A DNA stretch of 64,000 nucleotides from Eremothecium cymbalariae DBVPG#7215 (GCF_000235365.1 NC_016451.1:124001-188000), one strand, 5' to 3'. Positions 48,597 through 58,859 are shown, counted from the stretch's first letter. Translations and numbers: made by a program. The notes: generated from the sequence alone by a model not told the origin.

Positions 48597-49129
48597 TCTC
48601 ACCGATCTTCAAAACTATCCTTCAAAGTAATCTACAATCGCCTTAATTGTATATAATTGGTCTTCAAAACCCTCCTGTTCATCGTAAACAACAAGCCTCT
48701 AGAAATGAACATGATGAGGAAAGAAGAAGGTTTATTTTTTAAGTTCGGTCATTAAAAGACAAAATATGACAAAGCCCCTCTCGTAACCAGAGATAATGAT
48801 TTTCAAGGAACCAGTTCCCTGTTGGGAATAAATTGCGTCAGGTATTCGGGAATGGTGCTTGCGTCAAATGTGCTTACGGTATCATTCGTAGGTGTGTTCT
48901 TCGGACGATACGGTGGAGTTCTTTGCGTAGTTTATGTAGAGTAGGATGGCACAAGGTAGCCGGTCGGTTTGAACGGTATAAGACGAATGGTACGGAATAG
49001 AGAGAAGATGAGTCTAATATAGTCTAATATATGTAATACAGTAACTAATTGTAAATCAAAAAAAAGGATAGGAAGAATACCTATAGTGGTGGTGGATATA
49101 TAAGACGAGATTAGAGGGGGTTTCTTCGT
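48597..49129. other. MSB1 upstream / ECM38 downstream spacer
   Basis: A mixed-composition spacer; a tandem TCTAATATAG appears twice at about 49012-49029. No gene was recognised. Confidence 0.45.
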
Positions 49130-51052
49130 TCAGTATGCGACGGAGACACCACGTTTTCTCCAGTAGTCGCTGACGGCGTGCCAGACGCCGTGCCAGTTCT
49201 TTACTGCATTGACCACGCTTTTAGGGGTTGCCTCGATGGTTTTGTGGCCCATGCGTCGTAATTCGGTGATGGTGTTGTTGCCAATCATCGACAAGCTTTC
49301 CACCTGCAAAACTTCGGGAAGTAACTGGTGGTGGATTCTTGGATATGCGATGGTCTCCAAGATGGGCATGTGGTACCAGTATGATCTGATGATGACCTGG
49401 AGGATTGCGGTTGTGATTCTGGAACCTCCTGAGGCACCGACTATCATATCGGGGAGGCCTAGTTCGTTGAGGACAACGGTTGGGGCTGTGGACGATAGTG
49501 GTCTTTTGAAGGGTTCTATATAATTGTAGGGGGAAGGGCTTAGGCCGAAGCTGTTGGTTCTGCCTGGTTGGCTAAAGTCATCCATCTGGTTGTTGAACAC
49601 GATCCCTGTGCCGGGGTCGTGGATTAGAGAACCAAATAACAAGTTTATGGTGGTTGTAAATGAGACGGCGTTGTTTTTGTGGTCAACAATGGAAAAGTGA
49701 GCAGTGCCATGGGGTTCATTTATTTCGTACAGCGGCAAATAATCAGCCCACTTGGTCAATGTTCCATACCCATTTTCTAGATATCCGTCTTTTATCAGCG
49801 ATGCCGCGTAATCTGACCATTTGTCACTCAAGATATCCTTTACCTGTGGTGGTATCTCCTCGCCACCGCCAAAGTCTCCGAGCCTGCTTCTAGCACTAGC
49901 CATCCATTTCATAGCCTCTACCAACTGGTAGGATTCCTTGAGGTGTAAATCACCGCCTTCGCTACTTTCAAAATTATCCATGATTTTTAAAGCAGAGAGT
50001 AGAGCAGCGCCTGAACTGGAGCCGCCGGATGTTAACACCGTCAAATCATTGTTTGGCAAATATTGCCAGCCCTTCCTTATCTTGAGTTTTAGTGGTGTTG
50101 TAACATCTACGGAATATTTCGCAAAATCTGACTCTGTAATGATCCCCTGTGAACTTTGGATCTTGTTCACCATTGAACTCACCAAGTGCGAGTTGGGTTC
50201 GTAAAACGGTGCTACATTCCCACTACTAGCCAATGTCTCTAAAGTCTTGGCCAAAGCAGGTCTGGATATCCATTCTCCTAGACCAAGTACCCTGTTTTCG
50301 GTTTTGTGGAAAACAAAACCCCAGTCGTTCCTGTGCTGTTTGAAAAAGGCTTCATACTCCTTCAATGTAGCTGCTAAAGCTGGGCCTATACTCCACCCAT
50401 CAAACCCTAGCTCTATTACGGGCCTTAATAGATCCGCCCACTTGGCTACTCCGCTGCCTCTTCGTTCATATAACTCATAAAGCCCCGCCAATTCCCCAGG
50501 CACTCCGATGGCTAACCCGCCAAGTTTCGACAAACTTTCATCATGTTCATACATATCTCTATGTGCCAACTCCGGCGCTGCTTCACGGAAATCGAACGCT
50601 AGATGCCTGGAAGGACGGAGCCCATCTGTATATACAGCGTACCCCCCACCTCCAATCCCACTATTAAAGAAGTTTATCATTCCAATGCACAAGCACGTAG
50701 TCACTGCTGCATCTGCAGCATTGGACCCAGGAATCCCGAGCAACACATCGTGCACCGCCATCCGGTTACACAACTCAAGGTCACTGGAGATCCCTCCGTT
50801 ATGCCCTATCTTTAGAAAGTGGTGCTCGGGGTTTAATGTAGCACTTCGATTTAAATACCCAATATCAATATTGTGGCTCTCTCTGACTAATGCTCCTGTT
50901 ACGGGATTCTGTATAATTATACCTGAACATAATGTCAAAAATAGTGAAACGACTAGTAACGACTGAATCTTATTTGTAACTGTGGCAACCATTAGCCAGG
51001 AGCTCAGTTCTTGCCTGTCAAATAATACCATCGGCAGACTTATTCTGTTCAT
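49130..51052 (-). CDS. ECM38: Ecm38, gamma-glutamyltransferase
   Basis: Vacuolar/surface gamma-glutamyltranspeptidase that starts glutathione breakdown. It is made as a single chain that self-cleaves before its nucleophilic threonine, here Thr450 in PHGTAHFSIVDHKNNAVSFTTTIN. The glycine-rich GASGGSRITTAILQVI and the large-subunit motif HDVLLGIPGSNAADAAVTTCLCIGM are present. An N-terminal signal anchor (IQSLLVVSLFLTLCSGIII) lies about 30 residues in. Starts at codon 8 or 21 would shorten the cytosolic tail; I keep ATG 51050-51052. The 640 aa compare with 660 in yeast. Confidence 0.96.
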   Translation of the reverse strand: MNRISLPMVLFDRQELSSWLMVATVTNKIQSLLVVSLFLTLCSGIIIQNPVTGALVRESHNIDIGYLNRSATLNPEHHFLKIGHNGGISSDLELCNRMAVHDVLLGIPGSNAADAAVTTCLCIGMINFFNSGIGGGGYAVYTDGLRPSRHLAFDFREAAPELAHRDMYEHDESLSKLGGLAIGVPGELAGLYELYERRGSGVAKWADLLRPVIELGFDGWSIGPALAATLKEYEAFFKQHRNDWGFVFHKTENRVLGLGEWISRPALAKTLETLASSGNVAPFYEPNSHLVSSMVNKIQSSQGIITESDFAKYSVDVTTPLKLKIRKGWQYLPNNDLTVLTSGGSSSGAALLSALKIMDNFESSEGGDLHLKESYQLVEAMKWMASARSRLGDFGGGEEIPPQVKDILSDKWSDYAASLIKDGYLENGYGTLTKWADYLPLYEINEPHGTAHFSIVDHKNNAVSFTTTINLLFGSLIHDPGTGIVFNNQMDDFSQPGRTNSFGLSPSPYNYIEPFKRPLSSTAPTVVLNELGLPDMIVGASGGSRITTAILQVIIRSYWYHMPILETIAYPRIHHQLLPEVLQVESLSMIGNNTITELRRMGHKTIEATPKSVVNAVKNWHGVWHAVSDYWRKRGVSVAY

Positions 51053-51612
51053 ATAATGACTTTCTGTATCCGTCAGGCTGAAGTTTCTCTATATGCTGTT
51101 GAACTGCGTTTGTGTTCATCTATTTATATATTAGTACTTGTTGTGGCTACTTTAAAGTAGCACATCACTCTAACTATTATTCACTACACGACACTGACAC
51201 CAGCGACATTTAATAAACACAGACTGGGGGATACGGGAACTCTGTGTGTCTGTGTGTGACTGTGGACTGAGTGACTGTGGAATAAGCGTCAGTAACAACC
51301 ACAGCTACAGCCGGACTAATGAAAATTTTGGACAGGAAGATAAGCTTTTTCGCGACAGTTGAACTAGTAGAAAACCCCAAGGTTTGTTTTAAATCACATT
51401 GATAACTGTAGAGGCATCTTGTATGGATTGTAATTTCGATATTGGACGTGAAAACAATAAAGATAATATTGTCAAAGGGATGTATATACATATATATGGG
51501 CATGTAAATATGTTGAAGTGCCTTTGATAAAAGATAAAAAAAGCTGGCTGGCTGGTCTCTCAAATCGGATGATATTTACAGGAGGAACGACGAGGAAGCC
51601 AAGTGGTATTTA
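51053..51612. other. ECM38 promoter / TUF1 3' flank
   Basis: This contains several GATA cores, including GATAAG at 51339-51344 and GATAA copies near 51400, 51470 and 51530. ECM38 is a nitrogen-catabolite-controlled gene in S. cerevisiae, so GATA-factor sites would fit. No gene was recognised. Confidence 0.4.
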
Positions 51613-52911
51613 TTACTCCAATATTCTAGTAATCAAACCAGTACCGACAGTCTTCCCACCTTCTCTAATGTTAAAACGTTGGCCAGGTTCCAACGGAGTT
51701 GGATGGACCAACTCACACACCATTTCAACATTGTCACCCGGCATGACTTGCATAGAGTGATCTTCGACAGTGTCTGGAAACTTGAGAACAACAGTAACGT
51801 CTGCAGTACGAACATAAATTTGTGGTCTGTAGTTCTCACCAAAGCCAGAATGTCTACCACCTTCTTCTTTAGTCAAAATATACAAAGAGGCCAAGAATTT
51901 AGTGTGAGCCTTCACAGTAGCAGGCTTACACAAAACCATACCTCTCTTCAATTGGTCTCTTCTGACACCTCTCAACAAGATACCGGCGTTGTCACCGGCC
52001 ATAGCCTTGTCCAATTCCTTTCTGAACATCTCAATACCGGTGACAGTGGTCTTGAATGGAGTGTTGTTGTGGCCGACAATCTCAATTTCTTCACCTTTGG
52101 ACAAGTTACCTCTTTCAACACGACCGGTGACAACAGTACCTCTACCGGAAATGGAAAAGGTATCCTCGACAGGCATCAAGAATGGCTTCTCTAAATCACG
52201 AGCAGGAGTAGGAATATGCTCATCAACAGCGTCCAAAAGTTTCATAATGGCTTGTTCACCAATTTCAGGCTTCTTTCCCTCCAAGGCACATAGAGCAGAT
52301 CCCATAATAACCGGGGTGTTGTCACCATCAAACCCATAATGATTCAATAGTTCTCTCATTTCCATTTCAACCAATTCCAACATTTCAGGGTCATCAATCG
52401 TATCAACCTTGTTCACAAACACAACAATATGTTGAACACCAACTTGTCTGGCTAACAATAAATGTTCTCTGGTTTGAGGCATCTGGCCATCGGTGGCCGC
52501 AACAACAATAATCGCACCATCCATCTGCGCAGCACCTGTAATCATATTCTTGATATAATCGGCATGGCCTGGACAGTCAACGTGAGAGTAGTGTCTGTTT
52601 TGCGTTTGATATTCGACATGAGCAGTCGAAATAGTAATACCTCTGGCTCTTTCTTCAGGTGCCTTGTCGATAGCAGCGTAATCCAAAAATTCAGCACCAC
52701 CTTTGCTAGCCAACGTCTTCGTAATTGCAGCAGTCAAAGTAGTTTTACCATGATCGACATGTCCAATAGTACCAATATTCAAATGTGGTTTAGAACGATC
52801 AAAAGCAGCTGCATAACATCTTAGAGGAGTCGTCGAAAGACTCCTGCAAGCAGCTGACAAAGTTGGCCTCGCCAAAATTCTCGTAGAAAATCTAGCAGCA
52901 AGTAAAGACAT
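51613..52911 (-). CDS. TUF1: Tuf1, mitochondrial elongation factor Tu
   Basis: Mitochondrial EF-Tu that delivers aminoacyl-tRNA to mitoribosomes. The first ~37 residues ([17 protein letters not shown] and following) form a basic presequence. G1 is GHVDHGKT (50-57), and [12 protein letters not shown] and the [11 protein letters not shown] region follow. Domains II and III are complete to the end [11 protein letters not shown]. The 432 aa compare with 437 in yeast. Codon choice is strongly biased (AGA, GGT, TCC and similar), fitting high expression. Confidence 0.98.
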   Translation of the reverse strand: MSLLAARFSTRILARPTLSAACRSLSTTPLRCYAAAFDRSKPHLNIGTIGHVDHGKTTLTAAITKTLASKGGAEFLDYAAIDKAPEERARGITISTAHVEYQTQNRHYSHVDCPGHADYIKNMITGAAQMDGAIIVVAATDGQMPQTREHLLLARQVGVQHIVVFVNKVDTIDDPEMLELVEMEMRELLNHYGFDGDNTPVIMGSALCALEGKKPEIGEQAIMKLLDAVDEHIPTPARDLEKPFLMPVEDTFSISGRGTVVTGRVERGNLSKGEEIEIVGHNNTPFKTTVTGIEMFRKELDKAMAGDNAGILLRGVRRDQLKRGMVLCKPATVKAHTKFLASLYILTKEEGGRHSGFGENYRPQIYVRTADVTVVLKFPDTVEDHSMQVMPGDNVEMVCELVHPTPLEPGQRFNIREGGKTVGTGLITRILE

Positions 52912-53567
52912 GCCTTGAGAGTTTGCTAAAATGCGAGTTCAATATATTCTCCAAATTCTTGACTATATCAATAGTTATTATAGTAGAATAATGGAAAGTC
53001 TTGTAATGTTGTAAGGAAAAGCGGAAAATTTTTTTAAAATCCTTTAAAATTATCACGTGATTAACTTAATTAAGAGATTCACGTGATTAGAATTAAAACA
53101 GCCGATGTGGTGAATTACACGGCACTGGCCGAAGAGGTCCGATGAGCTCGTCAGGAGACAGAAAATGCAGAACCAGTGGGATGAGACATATCGATACCAC
53201 TCGATGAGATCCACCTCGCTGACTCATTCCTCAACCCAGCTCGGCGGACGATGACCCAGTTGTAGAAGTGTATCACACGTTACGATAGCCCCTCCCCAGC
53301 CCCACACGTCCGCAGCTCCTGCGCCGTCCTAAAATATTGGCCAGTATCCTGTTAGCCAACTCTACATGCCCAATAATACCAACAGGATTGCAATCGTCGT
53401 TCCAGAAATCGATCTGATAGTGTTAGTTGTAACTTTCTGTTGAAATCGCGGCAGAGGCCTTTTGGACTTCGAAAACCAACTTGACAAAAAACAAAGACAA
53501 CTCCATATGAAAGCCAATCCAGTTCGTGGGTAGATCTGCATGCCATCTAAGCATACAATCCAACAAT
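52912..53567. other. TUF1-YHC1 divergent promoter
   Basis: This contains two TCACGTGA octamers at 53053-53060 and 53079-53086, 26 bp apart, within AT-rich DNA about 150 nt upstream of TUF1. The part nearer YHC1 has frames of up to 79 codons without recognisable content. Confidence 0.55.
53053..53086. promoter_or_regulatory. Tandem TCACGTGA E-boxes upstream of TUF1
   Basis: Two identical palindromic octamers share the right flank TTA and are spaced 26 bp start to start. They suit cooperative Cbf1-type binding. Confidence 0.5.
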
Positions 53568-54335
53568 ATGGCTCGGTATTACTGCGACTACTGCCACTCA
53601 TACCTTACGCACGACACGTTAAGTGTTCGTAAGTCGCATTTGATCGGCAAGAACCATATTCGTCTTACAGCTGACTATTACTACAACAAAGCAAACCAGC
53701 AAAAACTCCTGTTTCTATTGCCAAAAGTCAGCAAACGTCGTCGCTCTCGACAACGTTGCTTGGCAGTGAAACCTCCCTCTCTATCTTCCGCATCCGAAGG
53801 TGGTTCTGTAGAACCAAAAAGAGTTTTACATTGTGAGGCTAACAAATCGAAACGGCAACGACGCAAGATCCGCCAAGTTCCCCCCGCAGTTACCCCCCTG
53901 CGACAGATATACACCACCGCACCGGGCTTCCACAAGGTATTTACCCCAGAATGCAGGCTTGATATCGGCGAGATGATCAAGGTCAGCAAGTTACCCCAGC
54001 GTGCAAACCAAAAGACCAAACTGGCCATGGCCACCACGTCCAGCGGCGATGCCACCACCACCACCGCCACTACCACCACAGCTACAACTGCTGCATCTGG
54101 GCGCAACAAGATCTACGAACCACACTACTTCTCTACAGATACTGATCTCATACTACCACCTCCGCCTGCCCTCACAGTTTGGGGCATCACCCCAAATAGC
54201 AGCAGTCTTGTATACCGTAACGACGACACTCTAAAACGTACCGTCGGAAAACTAAAGGCCAACCTCTCTAACCCCTCTGCTCGTCCAGAAGCCCTCCACA
54301 GAACACTACACCACACCCACCAACGGCGTACATAG
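53568..54335 (+). CDS. YHC1: Yhc1, U1 snRNP protein C
   Basis: U1C, which stabilises the U1 snRNA/5' splice-site duplex. The U1-type C2H2 zinc finger is residues 1-30: MARYYCDYCHSYLTHD through SHLIGKNHIRL, with Cys6, Cys9 and the two histidines. The rest is a basic, low-complexity tail, including KLPQRANQKTK, which matches a conserved patch in yeast Yhc1, and a Thr/Ala tract near 170-185. From ATG 53568 it is 255 aa (yeast 231); the upstream in-frame extension lacks an ATG near the finger. Order YHC1, small TM protein, ATP14 equals YLR298C-YLR295C. Confidence 0.95.
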   Translation: MARYYCDYCHSYLTHDTLSVRKSHLIGKNHIRLTADYYYNKANQQKLLFLLPKVSKRRRSRQRCLAVKPPSLSSASEGGSVEPKRVLHCEANKSKRQRRKIRQVPPAVTPLRQIYTTAPGFHKVFTPECRLDIGEMIKVSKLPQRANQKTKLAMATTSSGDATTTTATTTTATTAASGRNKIYEPHYFSTDTDLILPPPPALTVWGITPNSSSLVYRNDDTLKRTVGKLKANLSNPSARPEALHRTLHHTHQRRT

Positions 54336-54434
54336 AAGCAAATGTTGCATTTCTTTCATATCTATATATTCATATCCATCATACACACATATACGTACAT
54401 AGCCAGATGATGCCGTTATATCCGATCCTCCTCC

Positions 54435-54644
54435 TTACATCTGCTGTTCTTGCTTCTCAACATCATCATTAAACCTTCTGGTAACCCATGTCCCAGAGAA
54501 CTGCGTTGCTACAATCACTAATATTAGCAACCCGGCTCCCAGCGTTATCCAAAACCCCGCTAGAAACGAGATCAGCATCCACAGTGCGACATTGTCTATT
54601 TCTTCTGTGCCAAAGGCAATCCGCTCTATGTATCTAAATGACAT
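54435..54644 (-). CDS. Small single-pass membrane protein (YLR297W/YOR186W-like position)
   Basis: A 69-aa frame with ATG 54642-54644, one hydrophobic segment (LWMLISFLAGFWITLGAGLLILVIVA, about 21-46) and a charged C-terminal tail (TRRFNDDVEKQEQQM). It sits exactly where S. cerevisiae has YLR297W, whose paralogue is YOR186W. Both are vacuolar or unknown-function proteins with a similar hydrophobic segment followed by an acidic, Lys-rich tail. The homology call rests on position and layout; the protein is about half their length. Confidence 0.6.
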   Translation of the reverse strand: MSFRYIERIAFGTEEIDNVALWMLISFLAGFWITLGAGLLILVIVATQFSGTWVTRRFNDDVEKQEQQM

Positions 54645-55300
54645 CTCACTTGCCCTCTACTGAAGGACGACGATGATGACGGATGCTTCCCGGGTGAGAT
54701 TTCTAGATCTCACCTGTGAGAGCCATCATTATTAGTTGCTTTATATTAAAATACACATGGGTCCTGGTGTCCAACCCTTACAGCCTTGAGAACCTAGCTA
54801 TCAGAGATGGAGGAGAGGGTGACGCAAGGAGTTTGTGAGAAGGAGAGAGAGCAGGCGAGCCAAACAAGTAGCTATTGTTCGCAGTTGTTCAAGCAAACAT
54901 ACATGTGACTTAGATGGCTTCCATATGCGTTCCAGCTCAGCCGTAAAAACGGATCTACATCAGAAATGCCTCAAGTAGGAAACATAAGCGGTTTCACTGT
55001 TCTTTCCTTGGCATGGATACATAGGTACGGGTACGAAAGGTTCCTTTGGAAGGCAGTCTGGATCCCAAAGGTTACGGTGTTCCGTGAGCGGTGATATCAT
55101 TCTCCCGTTGACATTATCACGTGGACATTATATCACTTGGTACGCACCAATAGAAATCGTTCGTACATAACGACATCCTCACTCGTTGTTCTCTCAGCGC
55201 CCTCCTCCTGGGAGAAATCTGTACGTGAAGAGCGCAGTCAATACACCGGTCGAATGTTGTAAACACACTCGCTGTACGCCACAAAAAGCCTGCATATTCG
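54645..55300. other. Spacer before ATP14
   Basis: This holds the promoters of the two divergent genes. CACGTG at 55118-55123 lies 178 nt before the ATP14 ATG. No gene was recognised. Confidence 0.45.
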
Positions 55301-55657
55301 ATGTTTGTCCAATTGAGCAAGAGACTAGTAACCAGATCCGCAGGGGCCGCACGTGGGTTTTCTCTGTCTGTCGCTAGACGCGACCTGGTTCAAGATCTAT
55401 ATTTGAAAGAGCTTCGCAACACCAAGGTGGCATCCATGACGTCCCAGGACGCGCAAGGCTCTGTTAAACCGTGGGTACTTCCAAGCAAGCCCAGCGCACC
55501 TGAATTTGGTCTAAGCGGTGCGGTGGACGAGCTGAACGCTTATGAGGCACAGGAAGTTGAAACCGTGGGCGAGCAGGAGGCTGCGGAGACAACAGAAGCT
55601 GCCGAAGGTGATTGGCTGGTGTTGGAAGAAGTCGAGGAGAAGGACTCCCATCACTAG
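55301..55657 (+). CDS. ATP14: Atp14, F1Fo ATP synthase subunit h
   Basis: Subunit h of the mitochondrial ATP synthase peripheral stalk. It begins with a basic presequence (MFVQLSKRLVTRSAGAARGFSLSVARR). The mature protein has the family block DLVQDLYLKELRNTKVASMTSQDAQGSVKPWVLPSKPSAPE and an acidic C-terminus with EGDWLVLEEVEE, matching EEDWLVLDD of yeast. The 118 aa compare with 124 in yeast. It is followed at once by an (AT)n tract at 55663-55684. Confidence 0.95.
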   Translation: MFVQLSKRLVTRSAGAARGFSLSVARRDLVQDLYLKELRNTKVASMTSQDAQGSVKPWVLPSKPSAPEFGLSGAVDELNAYEAQEVETVGEQEAAETTEAAEGDWLVLEEVEEKDSHH

Positions 55658-55913
55658 ATATGATATATATATATATATATATATCTCAGTATAGAGTGCG
55701 TAGCGCGCTGCATACTGTATAGAGAGACAGATATTTCTATAGTACATATAACAATGATGTTTATGAATTGTCCGCGCCCGGCGCTGCAGAGGACGTTGTT
55801 TCTCTCCCAGCATACGCAACAAACACTGGCAAAAGTACGAGTTTCGTTGTTACCTACATCCCTCTGGCTTGGGAGACAACCACAACAACAGCTCTTGCCT
55901 TGCCTATCTCCAA

Positions 55914-56852
55914 ATGAAGAAATTTGATAGGATCCAGGATGCCTCGGAGTACATAAACGGGGAATTGAAACGCAAGGGCTATCTCAAGGAATCAGAAACG
56001 ATCCTTTTCCATGCAACAACCAGTGGCAGTCTGACTAGCGCCGCAGGCGCTAGTCAGACTGCCACTGCTGCCCCTGCCACCGCGGCTACCCACGACTCCC
56101 CGCCGCTCATGGATGAGGAGACAACAATGGCCCTACTCACAAACGACAAGCTACTGATCAACACCTTTAACAAGCTCCTGAACAGCGTCTCTGCTCTGCA
56201 GGCCCAGCTATTGGAGCAGGAGGCCCGCATAAAGCTGCTAGAACACCAGCGGCACCATGATCACGTGAAGGGACAACGAGCCCGCGAGCGCAGCCCACTG
56301 CCGCGCCGCACCATGACGCCGCCGCACGCATTTTCTGCGTCCGCCCCCACGTCGCCGCCGCCAGCAGGCGCTGCCCGCGCGCCTGCCGCCGCTCCTGCCT
56401 GGGCCCCGCCCAGGCAGCACCGCCCCGCCCAGGCCCAGCTCCGCAAACAGCAGCTGCTCGTGGACCAGCTGCGCGCGCAGCTGAAAACCGCGTCACGTGG
56501 GCCCTCTCAGCCGTTGGACGTTACGTGGCACGGCCCGTCGCTACCCTCCCTGGGTCCCGCCACCGGCGACGCACCGCCGCTCACAGACCTCTCAGTGTGC
56601 ATGCGCAAACTCGCAGAGGAACACAGCGGCACCGTGGCCGCGCTGCGCAAGGCCAAGGGCCTCATTGAAGAGGCCAACCGCTACGTGTATACGCGCTTCG
56701 TGCTCGACCTTGCCCCCCCTCCCGCTCCGCCGCCCGCGCGCGCGCCCGGCCGCGGGCCGGGTGAAGCCCACCTGCCAGGCGGTGGCGACCCAGAACTGGA
56801 CGAGCTCGCCCGCGACTGGCACGAAATCCGAACGCTGCTCGGCGGCACGTGA
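55914..56852 (+). CDS. ADIP-like coiled-coil protein, candidate spindle-pole factor
   Basis: A 312-aa protein from ATG 55914. Residues 3-24 (KFDRIQDASEYINGELKRKGYL) and 75-110 (TNDKLLINTFNKLLNSVSALQ onward, heptad-like) resemble the two conserved helices of the ADIP domain (animal SSX2IP, fission-yeast Msd1). That domain works with Wdr8 at centrosomes and spindle-pole bodies. Between them lies a Thr/Ala linker containing a perfect 22-bp DNA inverted repeat. After residue 115 the protein is Pro/Ala/Arg-rich with short helices (LRKQQLLVDQLRAQLK; LDELARDWHEIRTLL). Third codon positions are almost all G or C, unlike ATP14 and GSP1. S. cerevisiae has no gene here between YLR295C and YLR293C. The ADIP assignment is by eye. 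Confidence 0.65.
   Translation: MKKFDRIQDASEYINGELKRKGYLKESETILFHATTSGSLTSAAGASQTATAAPATAATHDSPPLMDEETTMALLTNDKLLINTFNKLLNSVSALQAQLLEQEARIKLLEHQRHHDHVKGQRARERSPLPRRTMTPPHAFSASAPTSPPPAGAARAPAAAPAWAPPRQHRPAQAQLRKQQLLVDQLRAQLKTASRGPSQPLDVTWHGPSLPSLGPATGDAPPLTDLSVCMRKLAEEHSGTVAALRKAKGLIEEANRYVYTRFVLDLAPPPAPPPARAPGRGPGEAHLPGGGDPELDELARDWHEIRTLLGGT
56021..56067. repeat. Perfect 22-bp inverted repeat with 3-nt spacer
   Basis: The arms 56021-56042 and 56046-56067 are exact reverse complements around GCA. It lies in frame inside the ADIP-like gene, coding Ser/Leu/Thr/Ala/Gln residues. Confidence 0.95.
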
Positions 56853-57481
56853 CCCTCACGTGAGCGTCATGCCCTACGGCTCTCGAGGTGGCAAATTTCT
56901 CCCGTAGTCGTCCGCCCAGGCCCACCGAAAGGAGACAGGCTGCCGCCATCTGGCCCGCCACACCCACGCCCGTCCTCCTCCGCCTGCATTGCCTATCTGC
57001 TCCCCCTGTCACGACACTTGTCGGGACATCTGGGCCATCCACGAAGGAGAAAAGCGCCGCGTTTACCGTCGCCCAATCTGGCCGTTAACAAAGTCGCAGA
57101 AAACCGCATCCCCAGCACACAGAGGTACAATTGAACCCACACGCACGGTTCAGCCCGCATATATATCTACTGTCTATCTTCACTACATACACGCCAGTCC
57201 AGAACCAGCCCACAGGCCAGCTCCAGCACTGCTTCCTATATAACAGCCACTTTCCTCTCCCCCATCTCTCTTTCTTTATGGCGAAAAGGAAAGACCAACG
57301 TCGAACACACGCGAAGAGAAAAGGAGAGAAAAAATAATTAAAAAAATTAATCAATCACCAATAAATAATAAAGTTTTCGAATTCATTCATTCCTGACAAA
57401 ACAACACACGAACTAGCAAGAAGGATTGTAATAAAAGGATCTTTTTAGTTCAAATAAATAGAAGAACAAGTAGATAAGAAT
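56853..57481. other. Spacer between ADIP-like gene and GSP1
   Basis: Two CACGTG E-boxes overlap or follow the stop of the left gene (56846-56851 and 56857-56862). GC-rich sequence gives way at about 57300 to the AT-rich GSP1 leader. No gene was recognised. Confidence 0.5.
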
Positions 57482-58126
57482 ATGGCAGCAGAAGTTCCTA
57501 CATTTAAGTTGGTTTTGGTTGGTGATGGTGGTACTGGTAAGACTACATTTGTTAAGAGACATTTAACAGGTGAGTTTGAAAAGAAGTACATTGCTACTAT
57601 TGGTGTTGAGGTTCATCCATTGGCGTTCTACACAAACTTTGGGGAGATTAAGTTTGATGTTTGGGACACTGCGGGGCAAGAAAAATTTGGTGGTTTGAGA
57701 GACGGGTATTACATCAATGCGCAATGTGGGATTATTATGTTTGATGTTACTTCTAGGATTACTTATAAGAACGTGCCTAATTGGCATAGGGATTTGGTGC
57801 GTGTTTGTGAGAATATTCCTATTGTTTTGTGTGGGAATAAGGTTGATGTTAAGGAGAGAAAGGTTAAGGCCAAGACGATTACGTTCCACAGAAAGAAAAA
57901 CTTGCAGTACTATGATATTTCTGCCAAGTCTAACTACAATTTCGAGAAGCCTTTCTTGTGGTTGGCTAGAAAGTTGGCGGGTAATCCACAGTTAGACTTT
58001 GTTGCTTCTCCAGCTCTAGCTCCTCCAGAGGTCCAAGTCGATGAGCAGTTGATGCAGCAGTACCAACAGGAAATGGAGCGTGCTACTGCTTTGCCGTTGC
58101 CTGACGAGGATGATGCTGATTTGTGA
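57482..58126 (+). CDS. GSP1: Gsp1, Ran GTPase
   Basis: Ran, the small GTPase that powers nuclear transport and spindle assembly. G1 GDGGTGKTT (14-22), switch [15 protein letters not shown], switch [19 protein letters not shown]4 NKVD and G5 SAKSNYN are all canonical. The acidic C-terminus is LPDEDDADL. The 214 aa compare with 219 in yeast. Codon use is strongly biased, fitting an abundant protein. S. cerevisiae keeps GSP1 (YLR293C) and GSP2 (YOR185C); this is the single ancestor by position. Confidence 0.99.
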   Translation: MAAEVPTFKLVLVGDGGTGKTTFVKRHLTGEFEKKYIATIGVEVHPLAFYTNFGEIKFDVWDTAGQEKFGGLRDGYYINAQCGIIMFDVTSRITYKNVPNWHRDLVRVCENIPIVLCGNKVDVKERKVKAKTITFHRKKNLQYYDISAKSNYNFEKPFLWLARKLAGNPQLDFVASPALAPPEVQVDEQLMQQYQQEMERATALPLPDEDDADL

Positions 58127-58257
58127 AAGAGAGAGACAAGAGGAGAGAAGAAAAGAGAGAAAAAGAGTCAAGAGAAGAAGACGAAGACGAAGGATGAATG
58201 AAAGCTATATACATACCATCTAGATGTCATCATCCTGAAGGCGATTGTTTTAATATA

Positions 58258-58296
<39 letters not shown>

Positions 58297-58859
58297 CATT
58301 CTCTCTATCTTAATTTTCTTTTATCATCATCATTATTATTAAATCATCTTCCCCACCCAGACCAAATTTTATATATACATAGAATGCAAAAAATGAAAAA
58401 TCAAGATTGTGGATTGTGTGAAGATCAAGTGGGCATAAAGAAGCCTTCATCCTTTGTAGGCAGACAAGATGGTATAGACGGGCTGAGGAGATTGCTGTTC
58501 TGCTGTGTTCTGGCTCTGTGCTTTACTTCAATATATATATGGAGTATATATGTATGAGTATCGATATATATATGAATATCTATCTATCTTTCTATCTTCA
58601 TGTATACAGATGTACCTGGCCTTGCAGCACGTAATTGCAGTTTTAATAACGGCAATGTCTACCTTGCATGGCGTTCTATCTTGTATGACGTTGCTGCAGC
58701 TGCTCCATTCCTTTTTGTATGCAACTTGATTTTGGGATCGTTAAAAAAAACTGGCCCTTTTCTCTTATTTGAACACCATTGTCCTAAATACATATTATAC
58801 ACATATACAAAACTTGTTAAGCGTTATTATACAGAAAGTAAAGCTAGGTCTTACCAACA
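58127..58859. other. GSP1 3' region with trinucleotide repeat
   Basis: A purine-rich tract follows GSP1, then the (TTA)n tract at 58261-58295 and other AT-rich repeats. Frames of up to 119 codons are repeat-derived (poly-Leu). I call no gene. Confidence 0.5.
58261..58295. repeat. (TTA)n microsatellite
   Basis: Almost twelve tandem TTA units in the GSP1 3' flank. Confidence 0.9.

Noticed and set aside
55117..55320. 67-codon minus frame before ATP14
   Set aside because: Overlaps the ATP14 start and promoter and has no recognisable features.
58198..58557. 119-codon frame downstream of GSP1
   Set aside because: Its core is poly-Leu from the TTA repeat; it is 3' flank sequence.
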